From the NCBI RefSeq assembly GCF_020966775.1, contig NZ_JAJKFV010000029.1, positions 303,001-367,000 on the forward strand: DNA of 64,000 bases, given 5' to 3'. This document shows, in pieces, positions 1 to 9,592 of the stretch (within the stretch, counting starts at the first letter, position 1; the number at the start of each line of letters is the position of its first letter). This DNA comes from Rhodopirellula halodulae. Lineage in GTDB: Bacteria; Planctomycetota; Planctomycetia; Pirellulales; Pirellulaceae. Below the pieces are notes generated by a model. The model worked only from the letters and a program-made list of their open reading frames with translations. It made no database searches and had not been told where the DNA came from. The translations under genes were made by a program, and so were the position numbers.

Positions 1-968
1 TGGAACGCGGTCGCGATCCAGTCGTTGGCCGTGGCATTGGGAATCAGGTCACCGGCGAGTTGTTTGAGTGTGAACTCGTCGTAGGGCATGTCGGCGTTGA
101 ACGCATCGATCAGCCAATCACGATAGGGCCACATGTCACGATGTGGATCTTTTTCGAAGCCTTTGGAATCGGCGTATCGAGCCAAGTCCATCCAAACGGA
201 GGCCCAACGTTCACCGAAGTGTGGCGATGACAACAGGGTGTCGACCTGAGCGGCGTAAACGGATTCGCGATCGCCGGGGGTGGAAGCTTGTTCGAGTTTT
301 TCAAGGAACTCAGCAAGTTGTTGTTCGCTGGGCGGCAATCCGATCAGGTCGAACGCCGTCCGACGAAGCCACTGAGACGGAGGAGCTTCTTCGCTGGGTT
401 CCAATCCGCGTTCGTTTAGTTGAGCGTGAACAATTTGATCCAGTTGCTGAGTGCCCCACGCATTTGATGTCGTCCCGGTGGGGGTGTCTGATTGCGGAGC
501 AAGTGGGCCCAGAGCCCACATGTTTTGCCAGTTGGCTCCTTGTCGAATCCAACGTCGCAGTAAGTCAACGTCTTCGGCAGACAAGGGATCCGGATGTTCA
601 TCCGGCGGAGGCATTCGGATGTCCGCGTCTTCCGTGGTGATCCGTTTCATCAGAATGGATGCTTCGGGATCGCCCGGCTCCACGACCCAACCGTCGGGCG
701 GAAGCACATCGGAGCCGGAGATGAATGAGAGGTCGCCGGCTTGCTTCACGCCGCCGTGGCAAGACGTGCAGTTGGCAACCAAGATCGGACGGATTTGCGA
801 ATTGAAATCGACTCGGTCGTCAGCATTCGTTTGTGTCGAGGACGTTGCCGCTGGAGAATTGGATGCATCCAAGGTGGGTTCGTTCGCGAGGCACAATCCG
901 TCAATAACCTGACACGGATCCGCGAGCAACGCGAACGCCACAGCCAATGCCGTGAAGCGAGAGAGCAT
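1..968 (-). CDS. PSCyt1/DUF1549 cytochrome-type protein (5' part, cut by window edge)
   Basis: Reading the minus strand from an ATG at 968 gives an uninterrupted frame of about 322 residues that runs off the window at base 1. A hydrophobic N-terminus looks like a signal peptide. A haem-c motif CTSCH lies at residues 67-71 inside a segment typical of planctomycete cytochrome domain PSCyt1 (RPILVANCTSCHGG). Downstream comes the DUF1549 signature, with GERWASVWMDLARYADSKG and later DMWPYRDWLIDAFN. Family members normally continue into DUF1553, which would lie outside the window. Such proteins are secreted and abundant in Planctomycetes; their role is unproven, though a redox function for the haem domain is assumed. 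The gene faces away from the envelope block at 1336. Confidence 0.88.
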   Translation of the reverse strand, partial: MLSRFTALAVAFALLADPCQVIDGLCLANEPTLDASNSPAATSSTQTNADDRVDFNSQIRPILVANCTSCHGGVKQAGDLSFISGSDVLPPDGWVVEPGDPEASILMKRITTEDADIRMPPPDEHPDPLSAEDVDLLRRWIRQGANWQNMWALGPLAPQSDTPTGTTSNAWGTQQLDQIVHAQLNERGLEPSEEAPPSQWLRRTAFDLIGLPPSEQQLAEFLEKLEQASTPGDRESVYAAQVDTLLSSPHFGERWASVWMDLARYADSKGFEKDPHRDMWPYRDWLIDAFNADMPYDEFTLKQLAGDLIPNATANDWIATAF

Positions 969-1335
969 ATTGATTGAGGTGGGAGGGAGGCGGGGTTCTA
1001 GCAATTGATTCAGAACCTACGCATTATAACGAAGGCACGTTTTTTGACAGAAAATATGGACTTTGCGCGGCGAGAGCGTGATGGCGGCGTGAAACATTGC
1101 ACTCTGTTAAGACGCGTGGCCAGGGGGCTTTGGGTGCAGGCCGCTGAGTTTGCTGGTTGGGTTGCGAGTGACGATTTTTCGGATTTTCCGGGTTTTCGAT
1201 GCAGGATCTCAACAATTCGGGTCGATACGACTGGTGAGCCGGTGATTCTCGACCGACGACGCGGTGGCGACATGGATTGTCAGAAGCGTTGACGGGGTCG
1301 AGCCTCACCTCCCCCCCCGACTCCAGCATTGATGG
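969..1335. other. Divergent intergenic region between the PSCyt1 gene and BBP7 gene
   Basis: No credible gene. On the minus strand a perfect TATAAT lies at 1028-1023, about 55 bases before the start at 968; it could be the -10 box of the cytochrome gene, but the -35 side is weak. On the plus strand a TTGACA at 1044-1049 has no -10 at the right spacing. A run of nine C residues lies just before the BBP7 start. Confidence 0.35.
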
Positions 1336-2985
1336 GTGACGCCCGTGTCAAAACGTCTAGTTACAACCTGTGTCTTTGGGCTGCTCGCCTTGATGGCGGC
1401 TCCTCTGCATGCACAAACACGATCATCCCGATCCGCGCAGTCGGGTTCGGTGCGAAACGCCAGCTACATCGAGCAGGACGCTCGTGCATCTTGGCAGCCC
1501 GTTCGTGATCTTTCGAAGAAAGCATCTGCTGCTTCGACCCGAACCAGCCAGCCTCAATCGGCCAACGTTCGATTGGTGGACCACACGGCGACGTTGCCCG
1601 CACCTCCGATGCCACCTTCGATCGATCCAATCATCGAGAGCGGCACGATCAGCCACTCGATGCCTTTGGATGGCCAAGTGGTTTACGATCCAATGCTGGA
1701 TGGCGGTTGCGACTCCATGCCCATGGGAAGCTGTGGATGCGGCGACCACGGATGCGATGGTGGTTGCGGCTCAATGACCTACGGCGGGTGCGACGGCATC
1801 GGTTGCGGTGCCGGGGTGTGCCACAATGGCGACCCAATGTGCGGCGAATACAACGATTGCGATGCGATGCGTCCCTGCGTCACGCTTTGCTGGCCTCAGG
1901 ACGGTTGGTTCTCGGCAGAGTACCTGCTGTGGTGGCAAGACGGCATGGCTTTGCCACCGTTGGTGTCCACCGATGTGTTGCCTTCGCAACGATTTCCGAA
2001 TGATCCTGGTCGGGTCCTGTACGGCGGTAACGATGTGCTGACCGAAAACATGGACGGACTGCGACTGAAGTTTGGTTTCTGGTTGGACAAGTGCCACACG
2101 TGGGGCATTGGTGCCGAGGGCTTCGGTATCGGTGAAGAAACGGAAAGTTACCGAGCGAGCGGTGCAGACTCACAATTCCTCGGTCGTCCCTTCATCAACG
2201 TTGCCAACGGCAGTGTCGAAGATCAACAACAAGTCGCTTTCCCGAACCAATTGGCAGGAACCGTCGCGGTCGACGTCGACAGTCGTTTGCGAGGCTGGGG
2301 TTTGCACCTGCGTCACTTGCGACGCAGCGACGCCAGTTGCAGCCAGGGACTGTTCTGCGGTTGCCCCGAGCACACCTGCGAACGATTCGAGTACTTGGTT
2401 GGTTTCCGTCAAGTGGAACTGCGTGAAGGCGTTCGCATCACGGAAGACTTGGCCAGCATCCCAACGGCTCCTGACACGACCGTGTTGCAATACGACATCT
2501 TTGACGACTTCCGAACTCGCAATCAGTTCAACGGATTGGACTTGGGTTGGATGTACAAACGGACTCGTGGCTACTGGACCTTCGACGCTCTAATTCGCTT
2601 GGGCGTCGGGAACACTCGTCAACGAGTCACCATCGACGGTGAGACGTCAATCGATGGCGGTGCGGCACAAGCCGGCGGCTTGCTCGCTCAGAACAGCAAC
2701 ATTGGTGAGTACAGCCGCGACGAGTTCTCGGTCATGCCACAATTGGATCTGACCGTCGGCTACCAAATCACGGACCAACTGCGAGCCACCTTTGGGTACA
2801 CGTTCCTGTACTGGTCCAACGTGGTTCGACCTGGCGATCACATCGACCGACGAGTCGACACGGCTCAATTGCCAAACGGCACGACCCCAGCTACGCCTGT
2901 CTTGGCGGATTACCCCGCTTTCGAATGGGACAACACGGATTACTGGGCTCAAGGCATCAACTTCGGCGGCGAATACCGCTGGTGA
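1336..2985 (+). CDS. BBP7 family outer-membrane beta-barrel protein with Cys/Gly-rich insert
   Basis: A 549-residue protein with a signal peptide (hydrophobic core about residues 10-24, likely cleavage after PLHA). Residues about 124-183 are extremely rich in Cys, Gly, Asp and Met, with many C-G-x and C-x-G-C units. From about 190 the BBP7 barrel begins with the family-type WFSAEYLLWWQDG. A second Cys cluster lies at about 335-349. The C-terminal third has the conserved VRPGD-x-ID loop, shared with the protein at 8144, and ends in an aromatic W. The family is predicted to form planctomycete outer-membrane barrels; the cargo is unknown. The start taken is GTG 1336; GTG 1345 in the same frame is an alternative. 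The Cys-rich insert is absent from the second copy. Confidence 0.85.
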   Translation: MTPVSKRLVTTCVFGLLALMAAPLHAQTRSSRSAQSGSVRNASYIEQDARASWQPVRDLSKKASAASTRTSQPQSANVRLVDHTATLPAPPMPPSIDPIIESGTISHSMPLDGQVVYDPMLDGGCDSMPMGSCGCGDHGCDGGCGSMTYGGCDGIGCGAGVCHNGDPMCGEYNDCDAMRPCVTLCWPQDGWFSAEYLLWWQDGMALPPLVSTDVLPSQRFPNDPGRVLYGGNDVLTENMDGLRLKFGFWLDKCHTWGIGAEGFGIGEETESYRASGADSQFLGRPFINVANGSVEDQQQVAFPNQLAGTVAVDVDSRLRGWGLHLRHLRRSDASCSQGLFCGCPEHTCERFEYLVGFRQVELREGVRITEDLASIPTAPDTTVLQYDIFDDFRTRNQFNGLDLGWMYKRTRGYWTFDALIRLGVGNTRQRVTIDGETSIDGGAAQAGGLLAQNSNIGEYSRDEFSVMPQLDLTVGYQITDQLRATFGYTFLYWSNVVRPGDHIDRRVDTAQLPNGTTPATPVLADYPAFEWDNTDYWAQGINFGGEYRW

Positions 2986-3285
2986 TCGCCGGCTGAAGCC
3001 CGCGGAGGAGTCTGCGGACTGCGAAGAAAATGCAATCTCGGTTGGCATGCCGAGCAATTCGAAAAATTCAGCTGGCTCGCGACGAATCGGCTGACGCGGA
3101 TGAAGCAAACATGCCGATTACACCGAAACCGAGGGATTCGGAGCGGTGAAGGTGAAACCATCACCAGGCGAAAGTTGAATGACTCCGCCCGGTGTCGAAC
3201 CTGTCGCGTCATCCCGATTTGTTTCGCGTGACGGGTTCCGGAGAAGGACGCTCCCCCAACCAAAATAGTTTCCAGGGATTTGGAC
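2986..3285. other. 300-base gap, nothing recognised
   Basis: Between the first BBP7 gene and the DUF11 surface protein I see no gene, no strong terminator hairpin and no clear promoter box. It presumably holds the leader of the downstream gene. Confidence 0.3.
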
Positions 3286-6200
3286 ATGATCTTCCAACGC
3301 ATGATCGACCGACTGACCGGTCAAACCCGCCGCTCCAAGCAAGCTGATCAAGCAAGGGCCAGTCGTCGTGGACGTCGAGGGCAACGTCGTCTGCGAATGG
3401 AATCGTTGCAAAAACGGGAACTTATGGCCAGCGACTTGGCCGCGATCAGTGGGATTGCCTACATCGATTCCGACGGCAGCGGAACGATGGACGGTGGAGA
3501 GCCCGCCATCGAGGGCGCGTTGATCACGCTCTACCGTGACGCCAACGGCAACGGTACGTTGGAAACCGGAACCGACGTCAGCGTTGGAACCGTGACGACG
3601 GCCGCCGATGGTGCCTATCGCTTCACCAATCTGGATGGTTCGGACGCGGGTGGAACCACCGCCACCGGTGTTTACTTCTTGACGCAAGAAGACGCACCTG
3701 GCGGACCCGATTTGAGTGCTTTGGTTTTTCCTGACACCGCCACCGTGACCATCACCGATGACACCGGTGTCACCGAAGCCACCATCGATGCGTTTTCGAT
3801 TGATCAGCCATCACAACCCATCACGGAAACGGTGGCTGGCGGCACGACCACCAGCAGCAGCGGCGCGTTGACCTCGGGCGGTGACGTCATTGGTGACGAA
3901 CGTGACGTCGAAATCTTTTTGGATGCTCGCACTAGCGGCGACAGTCAGTTTTCGATTGTGACTGGTTCCAGCGAATTGGTGTTCAGTAACGGTGGCGACG
4001 TCACCGCGACTTTGTTGGTCCAGTATGACGGCGTGGATGCCGACGGCGGCGGACTGGCGTTGAACGCAACGGGCTTGGGTGGAGCCGATTTGTCCGGTTC
4101 TGATTCGGCCGCTGGGATTGTGTTGTCTGTGCGAAGCGACCAAGCGGTGACGGACGCCATTGAAGTCCGTATCTACACCGATGCTGCGAACTACTCCACG
4201 ACCATGTTGAACTTGCCCAGCAACATCGCGGGGCCTGCTCAAGAGTTGTTCGTACCGTTCAGTGCGTTCTCGGATGTGGGAACGGGAGCTGACTTTGGAA
4301 ACGTGGGTGCGATCGAAGTCTTCGTCGACGGCGTCGGCAGCAACGCTGGTGCGGGGGCTTCCAGTTTGGACCTTTTCGTTTCTGTTTTGGAATCACAAAG
4401 CAGCAACGAGAACGTGGTGAACCTCGCCAGCATTCAGCCGATGGAACTGGGCGGCGAGATCTTTGTCGACAATGGCGGTGGAACCAACCAAACCAATCAA
4501 AACAACGGCATCCGTGACGCTGGCGAACCCGACTTCCCCAACCCAGGTGCTGGGAACGAAGTGGTGGTCGAACTGTACGAATTGACCGGGCCGGGCGACA
4601 CGGTTGAAGCCACCGACACGCCGGTCGCGACCACGACTGCGGCGGGAGGTGGCACATCGGGAGCCTACACCTTCACGACCCTGACCAGCGGCGATCCATT
4701 GCCACCTGGCACCTACGCGGTTGTGATCCCCGAATCCGAATTCGCGACCGGCCAGCCATTGTTTGGGCATTCCGGTAGCGGCACGGCCGCGGCTGACACT
4801 GACGCGAACGCAAATAACGACAATGACGGGACTTGGGTCGACGGAATCGGCTTGGTCAGCGGTGCGATCACCTTGGAAGTCAATGGTGAACCGACCACCG
4901 ATGGAACCGACAACAACACCAACTCCACCGTCGATTTCGGCGTCGTTCCAAACACTGATTTGCGGATTACGAAATCACTGGTGACAGCCCAGTCGAACCT
5001 GATCGCTGGCGGTACCGCTGTGTTTGATCTGGTGATCCAGAACCTCGGGCCTTTGGATGCGACCGACGTCAGCGTGGATGACTTCATTCCAGACGGTTTG
5101 ACGTTCGACCGAATTGAAGACAGCGGCGGCGGTGCGGTTGCCACCACGACGACCACCGAGGTTGGTGGTGCCGGACGCGAAATCCGAACGTTCAGCATCG
5201 GTGCTTTGGCTGCGTCCGGTTCAGTGACCTATCGTGTCTTCACCGACATCGATTCCAACGTTGCGGCAGATCCTGAAAACGAAGCTCGCGTGAGCGGCTT
5301 TGAAGTGGAAGTCGACAACGACCCAAGCAACCCAGTGGACTCCGATCCATTGCTGAACAACGTTTCGCTTGCCAATGCGGACGTGCCGATTGCGACGTTG
5401 AGCGTGACCAAAACTGACAACTTGGCGACGGTGACCGCCGGTAATCAGTTGACCTACGAGATCACGATCACCAACACCAGCACCGACAACGCGATCAATG
5501 TCACGGCACTGGATACGCTACCCACTGGCGTGACCTTTGTCTCGGCCAGCTTCACCGATGGCACGGGGTCGGTCAGCGAAGTGACAGCGGGACCCGACGC
5601 TGGCAAAATTCAAATGGTCCTAGGCGATTTGGCTGCGGGTGAAGACGAAACCATTGCGATTGTGGTGACGGTCGATCCGGCCATCGCCGATGGAGCTTCG
5701 CCGCTGGACAACTCGGTCACCGCGACGGCTGACAACGCACCGGATGTGACGACCAACGACACGACCGCAGTTGTTCGTGAAGTCGACATGACGCTGACCA
5801 AAACCGTGATCGAAACACGGACGCCTGATGATCGCACCGATGGCGACGACAGCGATGACATCATCGATGACACCGCGCCATTCCAAGTGATCGCCGGCGG
5901 TTTCGCGACCTACCAAATTGTGGTGACCAACGACGGTCCGTCGGAAGCTCGCGGCGTGGAAGTCGAAGACATCCTGGACAGCGGACTGACCCTGGTGGCG
6001 GGAAGCTTCGATGCGGGGACTTCCGGAGTCACGTTGTCCGAAGCTGGCCAAACGTTGACGTTCACGGTTCCCGACATGGATCCGGGTGAATCGTTGACCT
6101 TCGAGTTCGAGGTGGCCATTGGTTCCGATGAATTCGATGCAATTCCAAACACGGCGGTCGTCAGCACCACGGATCCTGAGTCCGATACCAACAACAATTC

Positions 6201-7845
6201 GGCGACGGTGAATATCGATCCGGATGCCCGTATCGACTTGATCCTCGACAAGTCGGCAGCGGAAACCACCGTGGTTCCCGGTGCGGACACGGTGACTTAC
6301 ACCTTCACCGTTTCGCACGACGACGACAGTGTTTCGGACGCGGTCACGCCTCGAATCACCGACACGCTGCCCGCTGGTTTGTCCAACGTCCAAATCACGG
6401 CGGCCGGGTCATCCAGTTCGAACTTCAACACCACCACGCGATTGCTGGAAGTTGAATACGCCTCGATCCCGGTCGGCGAAACCCGCACGTTCACCGTGAC
6501 GGCCAACGTGGATCCGACTGTGACCGCGGATTTGGTGAACTCCGCCGCCGTCGCTGTGCCGGGTGTGACTGAGCTGGACAACACCAACAACACCGACAGT
6601 GTCACCATCGGCGTGACACCTGAGTTTGACTTGACGGTTGCGAAAACCGTTCAGGGCGGGGCGACCACCTTTGGTCCGGATGACACCGTGACGTTCAACA
6701 TTGTTATCTCGCATGACACGGACGACGACGGAACAGAAGCCGACAATGGCGAGAGCCCATCGACGGCGACGGGTGTGATCGTCACGGACACCTTGCCGGA
6801 TGGTTTGACATTCGCTTCGGCAACTTCGGGTGGATCGGCCGTCACGCCGACCAGCACGACCAACGGCGTGATCGTTTTCCCTGAATTCGATTTGGCACCC
6901 GGCACCACTCGCACACTGACGATCACCGCCACCGTGGACGATGACGCATCCGGTTCGATCACGAACAACGTGTCGTTGGCGACAGACACGGGTGAAACGC
7001 AGACGGACAACAACTCCGACGCAGAAGCCATCACCGTGGTTCCAGAAGCCAACGTTCGGGTGACCAAAACCGTGGACGCCACCACGGCTCAAACAGGAAC
7101 CGAGCTGACTTACACCGTGACCGTCTTCAATGATGGGCCGTCACCAGCCGAAGCCGTGACCGCGGTGGATACGCTGCCGGCCGGATTGACTTTTGTCAGC
7201 GGAACGGGACCAAGCGGTGCTTTGTCCGCTACCGGGCAGACCGTCACCGTCAACGGCGGCACGGTTGCATCGGGAAGTTCCTTCCAATTCACGATTGTTG
7301 CTTCGATCAACGACGGAGTGACCGCGGACCAAATCAACAACGTGACGGTATCGACCACCACAACGGAAACCAACTCCAACGACAACACCGCGTCGGCGAC
7401 CACGGCGATCGATCAAGCGATCAATGAGATCTCCGGCAACGTTTACCGCGATGCCAACAACAACGGCGTCCGCGATGCGGGTGAGATTGGTTACGAAGGG
7501 GTTCAGTTGCAACTGACCGGAACGTTGTCCGACGGAAGCACCTTCACACCGGTCACCGTGACCACGGATGCCAACGGGGAGTACTTGTTCGAAGACCTGC
7601 TGCCCGGCAAATACACGGTGACTCGACTGTCGTTGCCATCGGGTACCAGCGACGGGCCTGAGTTCCCGAGTTCCGCGGAAGGGGCTTTGGGCAACGGTGA
7701 AAGCATCGAAGACATCGACGTGGGTGGTGCCAATCCAACGGCTGTGCCGCTGACGGACTTCACCGTGGTCGACAACAGCAAACGTAGTTTCTTGGCTTCG
7801 TTCATGCAGACGCCCGGTATCCAAAACCGACCCAACGATCGCTGA
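3286..7845 (+). CDS. Large surface protein with SdrD_B-like and six DUF11 repeats
   Basis: About 1,519 residues, strongly acidic and rich in Thr, Asp, Gly and Val. The N-terminus has no Sec signal; instead it is very basic and contains MESLQKRELMASD, resembling the LEPR-XLL-type start of large planctomycete exoproteins. Domain order: SdrD_B-like (IAYIDSDGSGTMDGGEPAIEG, about 50-140), an unassigned beta-rich region (180-370), a second SdrD_B-like unit (about 395-550), six DUF11 repeats starting near 557 (each opening L-x-x-T/D-K and closing DTLPxGLTF), and a final SdrD_B unit (GNVYRDANNNGVRDAGE, about 1380-1490). These modules are Ig-like stalks in bacterial adhesins and S-layer-like proteins; adhesion or cell-wall function is inferred. 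ATG 3286 is preferred to the TTG two codons upstream. There is no LPXTG or barrel at the C-terminus. Confidence 0.82.
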   Translation: MIFQRMIDRLTGQTRRSKQADQARASRRGRRGQRRLRMESLQKRELMASDLAAISGIAYIDSDGSGTMDGGEPAIEGALITLYRDANGNGTLETGTDVSVGTVTTAADGAYRFTNLDGSDAGGTTATGVYFLTQEDAPGGPDLSALVFPDTATVTITDDTGVTEATIDAFSIDQPSQPITETVAGGTTTSSSGALTSGGDVIGDERDVEIFLDARTSGDSQFSIVTGSSELVFSNGGDVTATLLVQYDGVDADGGGLALNATGLGGADLSGSDSAAGIVLSVRSDQAVTDAIEVRIYTDAANYSTTMLNLPSNIAGPAQELFVPFSAFSDVGTGADFGNVGAIEVFVDGVGSNAGAGASSLDLFVSVLESQSSNENVVNLASIQPMELGGEIFVDNGGGTNQTNQNNGIRDAGEPDFPNPGAGNEVVVELYELTGPGDTVEATDTPVATTTAAGGGTSGAYTFTTLTSGDPLPPGTYAVVIPESEFATGQPLFGHSGSGTAAADTDANANNDNDGTWVDGIGLVSGAITLEVNGEPTTDGTDNNTNSTVDFGVVPNTDLRITKSLVTAQSNLIAGGTAVFDLVIQNLGPLDATDVSVDDFIPDGLTFDRIEDSGGGAVATTTTTEVGGAGREIRTFSIGALAASGSVTYRVFTDIDSNVAADPENEARVSGFEVEVDNDPSNPVDSDPLLNNVSLANADVPIATLSVTKTDNLATVTAGNQLTYEITITNTSTDNAINVTALDTLPTGVTFVSASFTDGTGSVSEVTAGPDAGKIQMVLGDLAAGEDETIAIVVTVDPAIADGASPLDNSVTATADNAPDVTTNDTTAVVREVDMTLTKTVIETRTPDDRTDGDDSDDIIDDTAPFQVIAGGFATYQIVVTNDGPSEARGVEVEDILDSGLTLVAGSFDAGTSGVTLSEAGQTLTFTVPDMDPGESLTFEFEVAIGSDEFDAIPNTAVVSTTDPESDTNNNSATVNIDPDARIDLILDKSAAETTVVPGADTVTYTFTVSHDDDSVSDAVTPRITDTLPAGLSNVQITAAGSSSSNFNTTTRLLEVEYASIPVGETRTFTVTANVDPTVTADLVNSAAVAVPGVTELDNTNNTDSVTIGVTPEFDLTVAKTVQGGATTFGPDDTVTFNIVISHDTDDDGTEADNGESPSTATGVIVTDTLPDGLTFASATSGGSAVTPTSTTNGVIVFPEFDLAPGTTRTLTITATVDDDASGSITNNVSLATDTGETQTDNNSDAEAITVVPEANVRVTKTVDATTAQTGTELTYTVTVFNDGPSPAEAVTAVDTLPAGLTFVSGTGPSGALSATGQTVTVNGGTVASGSSFQFTIVASINDGVTADQINNVTVSTTTTETNSNDNTASATTAIDQAINEISGNVYRDANNNGVRDAGEIGYEGVQLQLTGTLSDGSTFTPVTVTTDANGEYLFEDLLPGKYTVTRLSLPSGTSDGPEFPSSAEGALGNGESIEDIDVGGANPTAVPLTDFTVVDNSKRSFLASFMQTPGIQNRPNDR

Positions 7846-7928
7846 TCGTTGGTCTTGATCTCTCGCGACAACACGTCGTTTCGAGCCAACGGGGAGCCGG
7901 TGGAACGCTTGAAACGATGATCGTGAGG

Positions 7929-7969
7929 CAAGCCCGGCCTTTTTCGGGGGGAAAAGGTCGGGCTTTTTT
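7929..7969 (+). terminator. Rho-independent terminator after DUF11 surface protein
   Basis: A long near-perfect stem pairs AAGCCCGGCCTTTT with the complementary AAAAGGTCGGGCTT and is followed directly by a T run. It sits about 85 bases after the stop at 7845 and separates this gene from the BBP7 gene at 8144. Confidence 0.85.
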
Positions 7970-8143
7970 GTGCGCTGATCGAACCGCCCGGCGAGTGATG
8001 GCGAGTGCCGCAGTTTCACCTGGGAAACTGTGGCCGTCTTGCCACTTGTTGAGTTTGGTCTTGACGGCGTCTCGTGAAATTGACGATCCGTTCGGTTGGA
8101 ACCGCCCGAAACTTGAGCGAATCCGACTTCGAACGGAAAAAAA

Positions 8144-9502
8144 ATGCCTGTCCCCCAACGTCTGCTCTTCATACCGCAACACGCCTCGCCAAAGAATCGT
8201 TCCGGACTGGGAATGATTGGCGGGTTCTGTTTGATGCTTGCTTGGTTGGCGGTTGGCGGAGTTTCGGCAGCGGTGGCTCAGCAATACGCGGTGACACCGA
8301 TCAGTTCCGGCACCGTCGATCCGTACGCAACCGCGGGCTACAACACGACGACCTCCGCCAACGGTTTCTTGGCTGGTTTCCCGAGTCAGAATTTTCCGTC
8401 GACTCTGTTCGTGCCCAACGTTGTGCAGCAAGATCGTTTGTGGCTCCGGACGGAATACATCCGATGGTGGGCCAACGGGATGGAGACACCTGCTTTGGTG
8501 ACCACCAGTCCCGATGGCACAGCTCAAGCCGACGCGGGTGTGTTGGGACTGCCAAACACCAGCGTCCTGTACGGTGGAGAGATCAACGACGAGAGCACCA
8601 ACGGAATTCGTTTCCGCGGTGGTTTCTTCATCACACCGGCGTCCGCGTTTGGAATCGAAGGAGAATACTTTCGGATTGGATCCAATACATCCGGGTTTGG
8701 TCGCAATGGTGGTGACCAAATTCTTGCCCGTCCATTCTTTCGAACCGACACGGATGTCGAAACAGCTCAGCTGATCAACTATCCCGGTGTCGTGGATGGG
8801 TCGCTCGCGATCGGAGCGGCCTCGAAACTCGATTCTTACTTGATCAATGGCCGCGTCGCATTGTGTCCAACCTGCGGTGGCAACTGCGTGACCTGTCGCA
8901 ACACCGATCGAGTCGATTGGTTGATCGGTTATCGCCACATGAAGCTGGACGAAGCGTTGACGTTCGGGGAAACACTGGATTCTCAATTGGTTGGTGCACC
9001 AGGAACCATTGTCCTGGCTGACGCCTTTCGAACGACCAACGATTTCGATGGTTTGCAGTTGGGAGTGACTTACCAAGCCAATCTCAAACGCGTGTGGTTG
9101 GAATCCATGCTGCGAGTCGCGGTCGGTAACAACAAGCAAACCGTTTCCATTCGTGGGAACACCTTCATCACGGAAGCCGGAGTGACGGAGAACTACAGCG
9201 GTGGTCTGTATGCCCAACGCGACAATTCTGGCAACTTCAGGCGGGATGAATTCACCATGGTGCCCGAGATCGGTTTCACCCTTGGAGTTCATTTGACAAG
9301 TTGCTTGGATGCGACGGTTGGGTATTCGTTATTGTATTTTCCCAATGTGGTCCGTCCCGGAGACCAAATCGACCGCGACGTGAATCCTGATCTGCTGGCA
9401 CCACCAGGGACGGTCGCTTCACCTTCGCGTCCCGAATTTCGGTTCATTGAAAATGACTATGTCGCTCATGGCTTGAGCTTTGGCGGCCAGTTGAGATTTT
9501 AA
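8144..9502 (+). CDS. BBP7 family outer-membrane beta-barrel protein
   Basis: 452 residues. A long N-terminus ends in a clear signal-peptide core (LMLAWLAVGGVSAAVAQQ, about 30-47). ATG 8213 in the same frame, preceded by GGGA, would give a more usual signal peptide and is a real alternative start. The barrel opens near residue 97 with LWLRTEYIRWWANGM, the counterpart of the WFSAEYLLWW segment in the protein at 1336. A four-Cys cluster (CPTCGGNCVTC, about 241-251) sits at the same place as the second Cys cluster of the paralogue. It shares the VRPGD-x-IDR loop near the C-terminus. Predicted to be an outer-membrane barrel of unknown cargo. It lacks the Gly/Cys-rich insert of the first copy. Confidence 0.85.
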   Translation: MPVPQRLLFIPQHASPKNRSGLGMIGGFCLMLAWLAVGGVSAAVAQQYAVTPISSGTVDPYATAGYNTTTSANGFLAGFPSQNFPSTLFVPNVVQQDRLWLRTEYIRWWANGMETPALVTTSPDGTAQADAGVLGLPNTSVLYGGEINDESTNGIRFRGGFFITPASAFGIEGEYFRIGSNTSGFGRNGGDQILARPFFRTDTDVETAQLINYPGVVDGSLAIGAASKLDSYLINGRVALCPTCGGNCVTCRNTDRVDWLIGYRHMKLDEALTFGETLDSQLVGAPGTIVLADAFRTTNDFDGLQLGVTYQANLKRVWLESMLRVAVGNNKQTVSIRGNTFITEAGVTENYSGGLYAQRDNSGNFRRDEFTMVPEIGFTLGVHLTSCLDATVGYSLLYFPNVVRPGDQIDRDVNPDLLAPPGTVASPSRPEFRFIENDYVAHGLSFGGQLRF

Positions 9503-9592
9503 GATCTCGTCGCCACTTCGCTGCCGCTACACTGCGAGTTGACCCCAGCACTGGACCGTCCAGTCTGATTTTCAACTCAAACGTGTCCTGAG

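Noticed and set aside
1044-1049. A perfect TTGACA on the plus strand upstream of the first BBP7 gene
   Set aside because: No -10-like hexamer at 16-18 bases spacing, and it lies almost 290 bases before the start.
7802-9292. A 496-residue minus-strand open frame across the second BBP7 gene
   Set aside because: The plus strand encodes a clear BBP7 protein with a signal peptide and conserved barrel motifs; the antisense frame has no coding character and crosses a terminator.
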